Source of the DNA: Dissophora ornata
Lineage: Eukaryota; Mortierellomycota; Mortierellomycetes; Mortierellales; Mortierellaceae
Length of the DNA: 64,000 nt
Reading direction: 5' to 3'
Assembly: GCA_025201705.1 (NCBI GenBank)
Contig: MU616576.1
Location: 51,292-115,291 of the forward strand
Program-made: the position numbers and the translations under genes
The notes under the pieces: model-generated
The model's input: only the letters and a program-made list of their open reading frames with translations
Database searches by the model: none
What the model was told of the DNA's origin: nothing
Part shown: positions 1 to 12,567 of the stretch, piece after piece
Position numbering within the stretch: position 1 is the first letter of the stretch
Layout of the letters: the number at the start of each line of letters is the position of its first letter

Positions 1-1124
1 CATGCCGGTCTTTGAGCAGCTTGGATTGCTTGACGAAATATACAAGTTCTCAGTCTCATCCAACTATGCCACCATATACGACCAACATCTGAACGTCATT
101 GGCACCAGCGGCATGCGCAACCAGAAAGAAATGTAAGTTTCCACATTTTGTTGGCGAATTATCAATGTTCCATTTTTTGATTTATTGCACGGAACTCACG
201 GAATGTTGCACCCTCTATCTTCACATGGGCCCTATAGCTGCGGATACGACAAGGTCATTTTCGCCCGCCCCAACCTGCACAAGCTCATGCTCGACCAAAT
301 TCCACCCGAAAAGGTCTTCTACGGCAAACGAGTTCTCCGGACTGAAGAAAAAGACGACAAGGTCCTCATTCACTGTTCCGATAACTCGACCTATGCAGGT
401 GATATTCTCGTCGGCGCCGATGGTGCCTACAGCTCTATTCGTCAGTCTCTCTACAAGCGTCTCGATGATCAGGGGATTTTGCCGAAATCAGATTTGGAGA
501 ATTTGGCGTTGGGCTACAACTGCATGGTTGGCGTGACCGACCCGTTAGACCCCGAAAAATACAAGGAGTTGAAGGACGATTTTGCACACTTCACTGCCAT
601 TCTTGGAAATGACCGGTACAGCGTAAGTTTAAAATGGAAAACACATGCGCACATTCCCGTTATTTTTCCTTGGGCTCGTTTTTTTTTTATCCAATCCAGC
701 CATTGGACCAAAAACGTTTTTTGCTGTGTGTAACAAACATATCTTTGTCTGATTTTTTTTTTTTTTTTCATCAGTGGGGAGTGGTAAATGTGCCCAACAA
801 CCAAATCTGCTGGATTTTACTCATCCAATTCGATAATGCCGACGATGCTGCAGAACAGCGATTCAGAAACTCAGAGTGGGGCCCTGAATCAAACGACGCG
901 ATGGTTAAGGAATTCCGGGAATGCTTGAATCCTTATGGCGGCACCATGGGAGAAATCATTGATGCCACGCCCAAGGAACGTCGCTCCAAGGTCTTTTTGG
1001 AAGAGAAACTGTTTGAAACTTGGCATCATGGACGCGTAGCTCTGATTGGAGATGGTAAATTAGCAGCACTCTTTTGTTGGCAAAATGGCGACGCTTTGAA
1101 CTCGGATAGTTCCTTTTACTGATT

Positions 1125-1155
<31 letters not shown>

Positions 1156-2058
1156 GTCGCTGTTTTGTTGTAGCCTGCCACAAGGTATGGAATGAAGTGT
1201 GTATGAAGACTGTTCATGTTGGACACCAAACGAAACTGCAGAGCGTTAACTGTATTCATTGTGTTCCTTCGTTTTTCAATAGATGATCCCTGCTGCTGGT
1301 CAAGGTAGGCGTTGTGGAATCAAACGAGCACTCAACCCTCCAGCACAGTCATACAGTAATTGTTGTCTAACAGCCACTTCCTCCTATTTGTCTATGTGCA
1401 ATGAATGACAGGTGCCATTAACGCAATGCAGGATGCTGTAGTACTCGCCAACTGTATTTACGATATGCCTGACTCGAGCGCCAAGAGCATTCACGCAGCG
1501 TTCCAAGATTATAAGGACCAGCGTTACGAGCATGCCAAGATGCAGATTGATATCAGCAAATTCTTTGGCAAGATCCTTGCTGGCCAGGTAAAAGAGAAAA
1601 TGTAGAAGAAAACGTAGAAGAAAACGTAGAAGATGGGTTTGCATAGAGTGCACAGAAACCATTGCAATCTCCTGTTTGCTTGATCTTAATTTAATCCGAG
1701 CTCACTCACATTACGCACCTCCATACACAACTAGTCCTTCTTCGAGCGACTCCTCCGCAAGATTATTCTAAACTACGTTCCATACTGGGTCCAGGCACGG
1801 AACCTCATGAAGACTGTCTGCTACCGTCCCCAAATCACCTGGCTTCCCTTTGCGCCTAACCATGGCACTGGGCCTGTCCTCCCACAAAAGCCATCGTGGC
1901 GCTATCAAGAGCGGCTTGCTAGAGGCGAGACCACACCCACACCGGCCACAACCGTGACTGGAGCTGCCAAAGTTACTACTGCGGAAACTGCTGAGGCGGG
2001 TGAAGCGACAACGACAACGGCAAGCGCGACGGCTCCTGCAACGTCTTGCGTTGTTTAA
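1..2058 (+). CDS. FAD-dependent monooxygenase, 5'-truncated by the window edge
   Basis: Seven exons join in phase: 2-132, 238-622, 775-1054, 1174-1184, 1283-1304, 1412-1587 and 1735-2058, giving 442 visible residues. The DG motif (LVGADGAYSS) and the second FAD motif (GDACHKMIPAAGQG followed by an AMQDAVVLAN helix) are characteristic of the flavoprotein monooxygenase (PHBH/UbiH-like, FAD_binding_3) family, which uses NAD(P)H and O2 to hydroxylate small substrates. The N-terminal GxGxxG dinucleotide fold is missing, so the real start lies to the left; the ATG at position 2 is probably internal. The GDACHK motif is assembled from three exons, including an 11-nt and a 22-nt micro-exon. The C-terminus is Thr/Ala-rich. 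An AATAAA lies at 2156-2161. Substrate unknown. The family call is strong; the splice model is my own but is frame-consistent throughout. Confidence 0.88.
1127..1155 (+). repeat. Poly-T tract inside an intron
   Basis: An uninterrupted T run of about 29 nt lies in the third intron of the monooxygenase gene, upstream of the acceptor at 1173. It probably serves as an exaggerated polypyrimidine tract before the 11-nt exon, or is simply a slippage-prone homopolymer. Confidence 0.8.
1602..1632 (+). repeat. Short tandem repeat, 12-nt unit (gtagaagaaaac)
   Basis: About 2.5 copies of a purine-rich 12-mer sit in the last intron of the monooxygenase gene. No coding role, since the frame is already spliced out here. 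Confidence 0.6.
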
Positions 2059-2383
2059 CATTAAATAGTAGAAGATGGATATGAAAATATGTGCATCGAA
2101 TAGTCCATTGACACCCCATGCAATCAAAATTATGCAAACAATCTAAAACCCAATCAATAAACCCATGCAGCAAGCATCTACAAGCATCCGCAAGCGCCAC
2201 AAAATAAAATCGGCTATGTATGTTCCGATTGATCGTAGTACATTCATGTCATTAAGTTGCTGTTCTATCTAAAGTCATTATTATTTCATCTGGGTAAATT
2301 GAACACCTGTGTTTGCCTCAACGCCAGCGATATCGCTCGTACTTAACCATTGTTGTTGCATCCGACACTGCTGCTGGCATTGC

Positions 2384-5300
2384 TTAGGACGTTCCTCCAC
2401 TAGAGAGATGCATCCACCTTGTCAGGCTGGCACTTGTCGCTTTAATCTGCGCCACAGCACCTTGTCCCTGGCTGCGACCTGAACTACGTTGTTGCCCTTC
2501 AGACGCATATCTCAGCAACTGTCCACTGCCACTTCGCCGATGCCCCATCTTGGGCGGCTGCGACCCTGAGCATAGCCCTGGCCCTGATGTAGACGCGGAT
2601 GCGGACCCTGATCGAAGCCTCGCCTCAAAATTCGCATCAACTCCATCCGTCCTTCCAGCTACCAGGATACCACAGTTATTATTTTCGTAGCGGGCGTTGC
2701 CAAGGTCCGCTACCAACGACCTGCCAGGCCCATAACCAACACCTCCAGTGAGTGGCACGGAATGCTTATTGAACTCTGCCGGCTTCATCACGGTCGGTGT
2801 GGACATGCATCGACTGCGACTACTGCTAGTACCACTCAAATTTACCGTAGCTGCAAGCATCGTTGGTGGGGTTGTAAAGATAATACTGGCCGTACCCGCG
2901 CCCAAAATCCCCGATGCCGCCGCAGCCGATACCCTGTCTTTAGCTTTGAGGAAGTTCTGCGCCTTTTCTGAGAGCTTGATTTCGGGCAACCGAGGCGCAT
3001 GGTACGAAGGTATGAGAGTGTCTTCTGGGGGAAGAGCCGATCGCTGATCCTTGATAGGTCCGTCTAATCGGTTTCCGTGTGTCAAGGAACTATAAATACA
3101 TATTCCGCAGACTTATGAAGTGTATCAAAGATTATACACCGACTGACTGACCCATGAACTTACCAAGGAATCTTTCAAGAGCGCTCTGGAGCATCTTCCA
3201 CGCATCCTCAGTTTCTGTGTACCCCTTCAGTGTCACAAACATTTTCCCTTCTGCATCCTTACTCTCTCCCTGCTCCAAGAATGGGCAGTGCATCAAAGTC
3301 TTTAACGTCGCCGCTGCTGTCACCAGCCGTTCCTTTTCTGCCTCTGAGTCGCCGCTGCTGTCGTAGCTGCTATCTGCTAGTTTTAATCCGCCAACTAATT
3401 TCAACCGCGTTGCTGCAACATTTTCAGAATCCTGCCGCTTCTGCTGATGCGACGCCCGTTTCTTGGCAGTGATCTCCTGCAATGATATTTTGTGCTTTTG
3501 TTGTTGTTGGTCATGATCTCGCTGCATCCCTTGCTGCTCTACCCCAGCTGAATCCATGTCAAATGAGCCGTGACTCTGCATTGCCTTTTGGAGACCATGC
3601 GCCAATGCCAGCACATGCGTTGTTGGTTTCGAATCCACTGACTCTTGAAATTTGTAATCTATAGATGACGCAGCAATATCAGACGCAAAAGGACAAAAAG
3701 TCCTAGTAGCTCTGCCTAATACTGCCGAGAGTGAGCTATGGCGTGTCCTCGGCGCAGCTGTAGCAGTAGTACTAACGGCTGCAGGGCTCACCACTGATGG
3801 GAGGATGGATCTAGGCGGTGAAGATCTTGTCCTGTTCTCTGCAAACAGACTCTGGGTCTTCACCAACAAACTCCTCGGCATCTTTTCCTCTCCTGATTCT
3901 AATACCGCTTCTGTCAATTCATCTGCCGCTACTGCTGATGTTGATGGTGGTTGAACTGAATGTGTCTTCGGCACAAGCCTCTCCAATGGCATCGGTGGTG
4001 GCAGCTTCAGAAGCAACGTTGTTGAAGTATGAGCTAATGGTAGCGGTCTCTCGTGCAAAGGATGCATAGATGGCCACATTACATTCGCGTTATTCTTCGA
4101 GAAGTCTTGGCTGACCACTGCCGGAGTTCCTGATAGTGTGCGAGTCCTTGTCAAGGAAGTGGATCTAATTGGCTGCGGTGGGAGCGTGGATGAAGATGAA
4201 GTTGACAATATAGAGGCTTTGCGCATCAGGGGTGAAGAGAACCGGTTCAAGACTCTGAGCGATGACTTTTTGTTTAATGGCGGTGGCGGTGGTGGAGATC
4301 CTGGAATCGAGGAAGTAGGAGCCTTTGTTTTCTCGGGCTCTGGCGTCATCTCGACCATGACTTCCATCAGCGCCGAGAGAGAAATCTTGATGCAAAAGAA
4401 GTATAATCGCAACTTGTGGGCCATCGACACTTGTACCACTGGACCAGCCCTTTTCTGCTCTGTTGTAGCTGCAATTGTTGCCACCATATTTCTCTCTTCT
4501 TCGCTTAGGCTGATATGCTCCATGGCCTTTGTGTCTCGGCTGGAAGGAACTTTTGAATCCAATTGAATCCCAAAGCTTGGGTTAGAAGCTGAATCTTGTT
4601 TTCCGTCTTCTTGTTGCAGCTCTAGCTCCTTCTTGGCCTCGACCCACTGGAACTGGCCTAACGCGTTGATAACCACAAAGCACTTCACATAACGCCCAGA
4701 CGCCTTTGATATTGAGATATTCGCAGCTCTCGATCCAGAAGGCGATGTCGCTGTCGGCTGCACACAGATAGATGATGAAGAGTGACTTCTGCTCATAGGC
4801 GGCATTGAAGTCCTATAAGGGTTTGTCGCGATGCTACTGTTGCTGACGCTGAAATCGCTTTGGTCTTCCTTCCTGGACACGGGGGCGGATGTGTTTGGAA
4901 TGTAGAGCCAAATATATCCTGAATAAAGAGGCGGCGATGAAGATCGCATGTCTGAGGATTTAAGAAGTTTCATGCTTGAAGGGTCGAGATGTGAGTGTTC
5001 TTCGTTTTCGAGCAGCGCGTTTTCGGGGATGCTAGTGATGTCAGACGATGGCTCCGGAGTCGTATCTACGTATCCCCACATAAAGTCCAAGATAATCAGT
5101 GCTTAATATTTTGACCGTTTTAGGGTAAAATAGAAAAAAGTCATTGTGTGTATTATACCTTTCGATCGCAGACTATACTCCCACAAAAGCTGCTGTGAAC
5201 TACCTCGAGAACTCAAACTCCTGATTCGAAGCATTTGGTGGCCATGACCTGGGTCTGTAGCCATCCTCCGTCTCTGATCCCCCTCCATTCCAAAATTCTG

Positions 5301-8300
5301 GTAGTGAGCAGAGAAGGATCCCTGTCTCGATAAAGAATGATGCTGTAACAGACTCAAGTCTCTTCCATCCAAAAGCGATGCCGTGAAATTTGGTGATATC
5401 TCTTGACCGCCGTTCCAGAATTGGTGCTGCCCGTTTGTAACTTGTCCATTACGACCGATACTGGAGCTACGGCTAATGCTATTGCTGACGCTCAACCGGC
5501 TGTTACGACCGCCGTTATCGTCGGCACTTTGGTTATGGTTATTGAGGTTTAGGAGTGCAGCAGCCGCATTTGATATCAGTACGGGGTTGATAGCCGACAA
5601 TGTCGCAGGACTCTGGACCGTATGACTTCTCTGTCTCACTCCTGAAAAGACAGCACCCCTTGTGATAGGGTTATTGGCGGCCGTGTAGGAGTGGTATCGA
5701 TTCCGCTTCCTTGCTGACATGATCGCTTCATCCATAGATGCTGGGGGTGGCTCTAATGGAAGTGGAGGGAGTGGAGGAGGGACACTGATGGGTGGGGCGA
5801 TGGGTGAAACTATAGCTGTTGGGTCGAATGGCGGTGGTAATCCTTGAAGTGGCGTGCAGTTGAGAGAGTTGAAAATCCTAACCCAATGATTGAGCTCCTA
5901 CACAAACCACAGAAGCAATATTAGCATCTAAATACCAGATAAGAGAAATAAGATATGTGATATGACTAAATCAACGGGTGAAATATGTATTTGGGCCTTA
6001 CACTTTCGCTGGAAGCCCGGAAACACACTTTGGGTACGCTTGGATCTGGCGAGATAGCCAAAGTAATAATGGTCGTGGACATGGCCGCGGCTGAAGACGT
6101 CAACTTGAAACTGTGGCGGGGAATATGCGGAAGAACAGTAGTGACTACTGTCAGCGGGATCCTCAGCTCAATGGACTTTTTGGTCGTATCCTGTGTATCG
6201 GGCGAAATTCGTTAAAAAAAACATATATGTCAGCTTTGAATTCCCAAGGCAACAAACAATTTAAAGAAGACATCTAACGAAAGCGAACTGCTACCTTTCG
6301 CTTGTGGTAAACGAGTAACTTTGTGCCTTGAAGAACAACCCATCGTTCCTTCCAAACACCAGCACATTCTTTGGTTCCATTGTTAGTCAATCTGCTGACG
6401 GGTCGGCTCTTTTTCGACATTTTGTACAAAACCCCTTCTGCGTAATGATCGTAGTAATTCAAGGGAGTGCCAGGTGGCGGCAATTGGATGTAATTATTGC
6501 GAAGCTGTAGTTCCAAAAGGCAGTGTGGTTGCAGGTTATACGAACTGACGAGACGAGAATCGTCTAGCCAATGACCCTACATCGATACATCAAACATTAA
6601 AGGATGGCAGAGCTCACAGTTAAAATTACATCAATCCCACAGATTCTATGGCCAAGCCCGCTCCAAAAATCAAAATATGCGAAGATCTGATATACTCACA
6701 GCTGCAACCCAAAACAATCCGAAGCATGCCTTCCATGCCGAGCACTCTGATCTCCTTATCTCCGTCTGCAATGTTTCATCTCCTCCAAGGCAGTCGTCAA
6801 GCACACTCCCATGATCCAGCACTTCGCGCACCATCTGCCTCGCACTCGTGGTGCTCTGTCGACTTCTGTAATGACTCCACCCTGGAATATTGCGGAGGTA
6901 ACTAGAACCAGAGTTATCCTTACTACCTCGACTTCCCGTGGATCCATAGCCATTACTCTTGTCTGTGTGAAGTGACGAGTATGCCCTCAACCTCCTAAGT
7001 TGTTGTTGGTTCAAAACTGCCTGATCCTCATCGCCAGGGCTGTCAAAACTGGGACGTAGTTGGGACTGGATGCCTGCCGAATGACTCCGCCGAATTTCTA
7101 GCACAGAACTCGAGTATACCACGCTACCGCCTTGCAATCCTTGATGCGTGCCATCAGTAATACGCCTTTTTAAAGGCGAGTAAGATGGTGGAGACCGAGG
7201 AAAGATATCATCCGCCATCAACTCCTCTGCCTGTAACTCAGCTTCGTCATCGCCGATACTCTCTTGGTCGTTGAAGCTTTCATCGTCGCCGCCACTACGA
7301 CTAAGGTGGGGACTACTGCAGACGAGAGCCGAGTTACCGTCCGATTGCGGCGTGTATAAGCTGGATCCATCGGATATGGAGGAGCTGTCCATTGTAATGT
7401 ATCGGCGATTACTGCTTCCCGAGTCCCCTTCGACATCATGCCCACTGCTCCTTGCTTTTGAATCCATCAAAGTGACCCCAGATGTCGCTGTTGTCTGGAA
7501 AATATCAGTCTGGAGGGATTGGGATTGGAATTGAAGTTGGGGCTGGGCTGGCAAGGAGGTCAGTCTACACTTCGCCAGTATTGCATCTCGCGCCTTGTGG
7601 ACAGGCATGTCCCGAGGAAGATCGACTTGCACCCAAAGATCCTTTGTCACATATCGAACATGGATCGGAATCACGGAGGTCGTGTCTATTTTCGTATCGC
7701 CGCCGTTGCGTTGATTATTTTGGTGATTGTGGTGGTGATGAGGACTGTTCCCGAGTAGATGCTGCAGAAACATATTGCCGTTGTGTTCCGACGACGCGTG
7801 TTGATTGTGTTGCGGCAGATGATTGGTATTGCTGCCGCTGCTCATGGAACTCATAGATGTCTTAATACGCCGCGGATAAGGCGGTTTGTTCAACTGCATT
7901 GGTCGATGTGGCTGCAGCTTCATATTTTGATATTGCAGTTGTTGTGTTGTCGGTGACCGAGGGGAGCCTGGTGTAAGGCCCGTTGGCGTTGCAGGCTGGG
8001 AATGTTGCGAATAAGAGTCATTCCTAAGCGGCGAACCCGGCTCCATCTGCAATACTTTACTCTCGTCACCATCTGTCGTTTTCTGGTCGAGATATTGCAG
8101 TTCCTTATTCTTCTGCGCCGCATACTGTTTCTTCGAGTTCGGACTGAGTTGGTTATAATAAGTCGAAAATGTTGTTGTCGTTTTCTCGATAGGAAGCGAA
8201 TCATGTCGATGGTTCCGCAGCGATGAAGAGGCTTTTCTGATAAGACTCGTTGGTGTGGTCGTACTACTTGTTGGAGAAGTAGAACAGGAGAGGATCGGTA

Positions 8301-8886
8301 GCGAAGAATAATATTTTCCCCCCGTCCATTCCAGAATTGGTGAAGAAGAAGCAAAACCAGAGGTCGTAGGAGGCGGCGAAGGACATGATGAAAATGGAAG
8401 AGCACTCGCAGCAGTGGATTGGGTAGGTGAATTCAGTGCAGAGGACGTGAGTGGTGTCTCTATTCCGCTGTCGACGTTGTCGACGCTGTTTGACGAGGTC
8501 GAGGACGATGTTGCAGTCAATGGTAAGAATTCGCCCAACTTCAAGTCTGCTTCAAGATGACTCTCTTTATTAAAGAGATCCCGAGGCGGTGGCGGCGGTG
8601 GTGCCACCTTTCTGGATGGGAGATCTAGCCTGCTTGGTCTCAGGGCACTAGGCCCTAATCCAAATCCAGACTGTGGATTTGGTCTAGGAGATGTCGGTGT
8701 AGGACCATGTGGAGAGTGGGATGACGTTGAGTGTGAAGGTGAGTGTGAAGGTGAGGAAGAGCTTGAAGGATAGCGGTGCTGGTTCGCGTCACTACTGTTG
8801 GTATTGCGCATGTGTGTGCGATGGAGTTGTAGAAGAGAGTCAAGTGCATGAGGGTCGATGTGATTATGAGATGTCTTCGTAGTCAT
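2384..8886 (-). CDS. RA and double-PH domain signalling scaffold, about 2020 aa
   Basis: Six exons in phase: 8886-6700, 6576-6295, 6190-6002, 5897-5159, 5101-3164, 3111-2384 (2021 codons). Residues 1-400 are Ser/Pro/His-rich with a PPPPPP run. A Ras-association fold begins near residue 403 (IPIHVRYVTKDLWVQVDL), is interrupted by about 250 low-complexity residues, and resumes at WLDDSRLVSSYNLQ near 735. PH domain 1 follows (about 775-900: AEGVLYK, WKERWVVLQGTKLLVY, closing helix ELNHWVRIFNSL). A second, broken PH runs from about 1195 (SGYIWLYIP, YVKCFVVINALGQFQWV, HKLRLYFFCIKIS) to the helix DAWKMLQSALERFL near 1770. RA next to PH recalls the MRL (RIAM/lamellipodin) and Grb7 arrangement: binding a Ras-type GTPase and membrane phosphoinositides, so a cortical polarity or cytoskeleton role is likely but inferred. 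The least certain part is the last exon: acceptor 3113-3112 keeps the frame, while a nearby alternative would stop at once. Confidence 0.8.
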
Positions 8887-11262
8887 GGCTTTTTTCTGTG
8901 TTTTTTTTTCTCCCCTGTTGATGGCAGCCGTTATGCCACGATCGCGAGAAAGTAATGAAAGAGGTAGATGAGACTGAAAAGGACAATAACTCGTCTAATA
9001 GAGGACCGAGGAGATATGTGCATTCAACGGAAGTTAGGAGGGAAAGGGAAAATTAGGACGTAAGGACTATGTGTTAATTCGAGGACAAGCTAACGAGAGT
9101 CGGGAGAAAGCAAAGAGAGAGCGGCTGAGAGGGAGGGAAAGAGAGAGAGATTGATTGCACGACCAACCGAGAATTGAAAACAACAAGGTGAGCACTGAAA
9201 TTAAAGCAGAAGGGGGAAGGAAAAAGGGAGACGGGGCAAAGAAGGGATGTTGATTCGAAGAATGAAAAGTGTCTGAAGGGGTGATAAGCAGAGCAGAGGT
9301 AGGGGGGAGAAGGATAGTGAGTGGGCAAAGAGTTTGAGGCACGGAAGAAAACTAAACATCAGGCACAGGTTAGGAAGGACAGGACACTACTTTAACCCAG
9401 GCACGATAGTACGGAAGAGTCTGCGAGGAGCCGTAAAAAAATAAATAAAAAGAATGTGAACAAGAGAACAAACTTATCAGCGCTTTGGACGACGTGAAGC
9501 TGCGATGCGCTCGATCACTCCCATGCGAGAGAGGGATGCCTTGCCGTAGTATGCAAACACGCAGAGTTGTTTACCAAGGCGCATATTCACACTCAGCAAT
9601 TTCGCATATTTATTTTGTCTGCTAGAGTAGTCCAGGAAAGGGGCGTTGCAGGTTGGGATTGTGCGACCATGCATGCAGTGCATGCACCGCATTTGTTTCT
9701 GTCCACCACGATGACTATTGACAGTTAAAGGCCAGTAACATCATCAATGGCACATCCTTCTATTCTTTTATTTTCTCATTTTGACGTGCCTGTCACCGCT
9801 TCGACTGTTTCTGCTTTGAAAGAAATCATGCGTGTGCCAAAATGCGGAGTCAAAAAAATGAAAGAGGCACTTGTGATAATCCAAACTGGTGCGTTGGTTG
9901 TGCGTCAATAGACCAACAGCGCCCACTTGCCCTTGGCTCAAATGTCCGGGCAGGGCTTTTTTTTGAACCCCCTGCTCTTTCTCTCACGCATATAAGCTTG
10001 TCCCTTCCCCCCGTTTCTCTTCCGCATGCAATAATACAGCTTCTTCACATGGCTAGTTTGTTCAGCCACACAAGTCCGGTTAGTATTCAAAGACAGATGT
10101 TGCTCATAACCACTGTGATCTAGTAATCATAGGCTTGGTATCTACCACATCGACCACAGCCGCAGTAGCTCAATCGGCCCCTCTCTTACCCACGCCCATC
10201 CTTCTCCTTTCTTCATTTTCCCTCCTTGGTGTGTCGGTCAATAGGCGCTGTAGTTACATGTTGATCGCATACTGCTCCCTGAAAATTTCACGACAAACAT
10301 CATCCGGCAGAAATTCAACAATCCGATACAGGACTCCATTACTGCTCTATACTCATAAAATGCCGCTTATCATGTCCATGTAAATAAAGGAAATGAACAT
10401 GACAAAGGAAGAGCCGTCGGATACTACACACATGCGTATATTCATTTTTCTCTCCCCTCTCTTTTCTACAGATCCTGGTCGTGATCTCGCGAGTCACGAC
10501 CATGGGCTCATTGATATTCTGACTCGGTTTTCCCGGACCCGAAAAAAATGAATCCGGAATTTCTTAGTGCTGTTCCCTTGTTTGATTCCATGATGTGCCC
10601 CCTTTTTCATAACCCTTTTTTGGAGACGCATAGCTCCAGCTTAGCTTTATTTTTTGTGCGGTAAGTAATGTGAGACGCCGTTCAAACAAATCCCATCCGC
10701 AGTCCTAACATTGCCTGCTCAGACATGCTGGATGAATCCATCGCTGTCCTTCAGTCTGGCTAGGAGACTAATATGAACTGAACAAGAGGTTGCCAAGGAA
10801 ATATGTAACCCGCACAATGGCTACTACACCCAAGCTATGCGTAAACCACCGAGGACTAGGACAAGAAAGCCATACCATAGAATGACTCCACTGCCTTTTT
10901 CTCCATATCCACGCAAAAAATGAGAATATTCAAATCCAATACAGATGGACGCGCATTCGCAACTCAAATGAGCACTTAGTCAGCTTAGTACATTGCTTTG
11001 ACCTCTGTGCTCTTGGGGAAGACTTTCAAGATAAAAGTACGTAAGTGTCCGTTTTTGGAGATCAACCAACATGTATAGTATGTACATTTGGAGCACATCC
11101 CTTCTTTTTTTTCTTTTGCGTTCGATGAAACGGAGCACGCAGTGAACCTTCCATCGCACCTTGCATTGCGTTGTGCATTGGAGAACGGATGTATGAGGAT
11201 GCTGATTGAGAGCATAAAAATCAAGTTGTGTTGACAAATCAAATATCATCTCCATACTTTAG
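8887..11262. other. Intergenic region, no supported gene
   Basis: The first 500 bases are purine-rich on the plus strand, that is, a CT-rich leader or promoter for the minus-strand RA/PH gene. Around 9988-10030 a TATA-like catataagc is followed by a CT-rich stretch and a short ATG frame at 10048, with plausible GTTAGT and ATAG splice signals at about 10079 and 10133. The spliced frame stops within about 20 codons, so I do not call a gene. A 27-bp near-palindrome lies at 10476-10502. No tRNA or other RNA gene was recognised. Confidence 0.5.
10476..10502. repeat. 27-bp near-perfect palindrome
   Basis: Arms TGGTCGTGA and TCACGACCA flank CTCGCGAG, itself palindromic. One extra T is the only break in the symmetry. 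It could be a dimeric transcription-factor site or a cruciform. No gene overlaps it. Confidence 0.7.
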
Positions 11263-11653
11263 ATGGTCAAGAAAAACAAACGAAGTCCAGAGGGGTTAGT
11301 TTGTTTGCAACTTCCGCAATTGCAGCGAATTGCTGTGCCGGGAAGAATTTTTGAAGCAGCTCGCTCTTTCAAGTGGCATTCATTCCCCTTTCAGAACCTA
11401 CCAGCACGATTACAGTTGCAAGACTGTTCGACACAATCTACTCATACCCTCTGAGGATGAATCGGCTCGCTCTGACTCCTCTGTCGCCCTCAAAGCAATC
11501 CTTGAATGCTTGGAATATCAAGAGGATATTGTCTGGTGCCAGGCAGAAGCCTTTTCTGCTTTTTCACGCTACGCTTTTGACATAGAGAGAGGAAGAAACT
11601 TGTTGCACGCCCAGATATTGGGCTATTCCTTTCTCATAGCATGGGAGGCCTAA
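11263..11653 (+). CDS. Possible small hypothetical protein, about 119 aa
   Basis: An open frame ends at 11653 and encodes a mixed-composition, mostly helical-looking chain (EEFLKQLALSSG, VALKAILECLEYQEDIVW, AEAFSAFSRYAFDIERGR). To reach an ATG (11263, MVKKNKRSPEG) one must remove 11295-11325, which has GT and AG ends but is only 31 nt, shorter than every other intron here. I recognise no family. It may be a real small gene with a different first exon, a decayed gene, or chance. There are no close neighbours to give context. Confidence 0.3.
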
Positions 11654-12567
11654 TTTATGATGTTCTTGTACGCCACGCGAAAGGCCGAAATTTCCTATCT
11701 GCTCTTGTTCCCTCTCATCTCCATACCTTTGCTCTAGTTTATACATCTCATGCATCATTTACGTATGACAAACCTCTCTTCCCCTTGATGGTTTGATCGG
11801 AGAAAAAAACTTCAAAATCAAAAGAAAACAATGGTAATTCCTCGCTCATGCAGCAAGCCGCTGTAACCACATAGGATTATAGTTAATTCGTCATGTAGAT
11901 GACTACTCATAGCGTCAATTGAAAACTAGTATTGAAAACAGCGAGTCCTCCACGACCTTGAATAATTCAAGAAGGTGACCCATTCTAGCACTCTTGCCGA
12001 GTCTCACATCCGCGGTTCAGTAGTAGGAGAAGGACATGTAGACTGGGAGACTATTCAAAGATCTGCAAGCTAAGGTTAAGGGACTCCAGGGCCGGATCAG
12101 TGAATTACGGAAGGCCTCACATCCCATCAGCACGTCCGTATTATGCATTCATGCATTCATGCATAGCATCAGGAGGTTGATACGTTACATATATTGGGGG
12201 AAGGGGAAGGCATATTGCTTGATCGTCAGATGAGTTGCGATATCACATAGGATCACGATAATACGCGAAAAGAACCTATTCGAATGTTCCTCTCGAATGC
12301 TTTTCACGCAGCTACATTTTTTTTTCGTGTGATCATGACAAATACCCGCCATGCGATACGCTCACCATCCGCTGTGTAGCACTACCGCTCAACTGTCAAG
12401 CTTTTGCCTTGTCAATGGCAGCTGAAAATTGACGCGAAACGGCGTGTCGACTACCGTAGAATTTAAACACCGCCAGCCTATCATATTTTTTTTTAGGTTA
12501 TCTGTTTGTACAAATCTCGCATCCTAATGCTCTGCCTACTTGGCACTATGCAGCATGCTAATGTTCT
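11654..12567. other. Intergenic region, nothing recognised
   Basis: Mixed-composition DNA with short homopolymers and a small direct repeat of atgcattc near 12137-12160. No sustained frame on either strand. The right end is presumably 3' flank of the minus-strand F-box gene. Confidence 0.5.

Noticed and set aside
3154..8405. Several plus-strand and off-frame ORFs across the RA/PH gene
   Set aside because: Shadows of the Ser/Gln-rich coding strand; the minus-strand model explains the region with consistent phase.
9477..9692. Minus-strand 71-codon frame (NKYAKLLSVNMRLGKQL...)
   Set aside because: No family resemblance, no clear promoter or splice partners; judged a chance frame.
10048..10380. 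Possible two-exon small secreted or membrane protein (LLPTPILLLSSFSLLGVSV)
   Set aside because: The plausible splice sites give the wrong phase; the in-phase join stops after about 20 codons.
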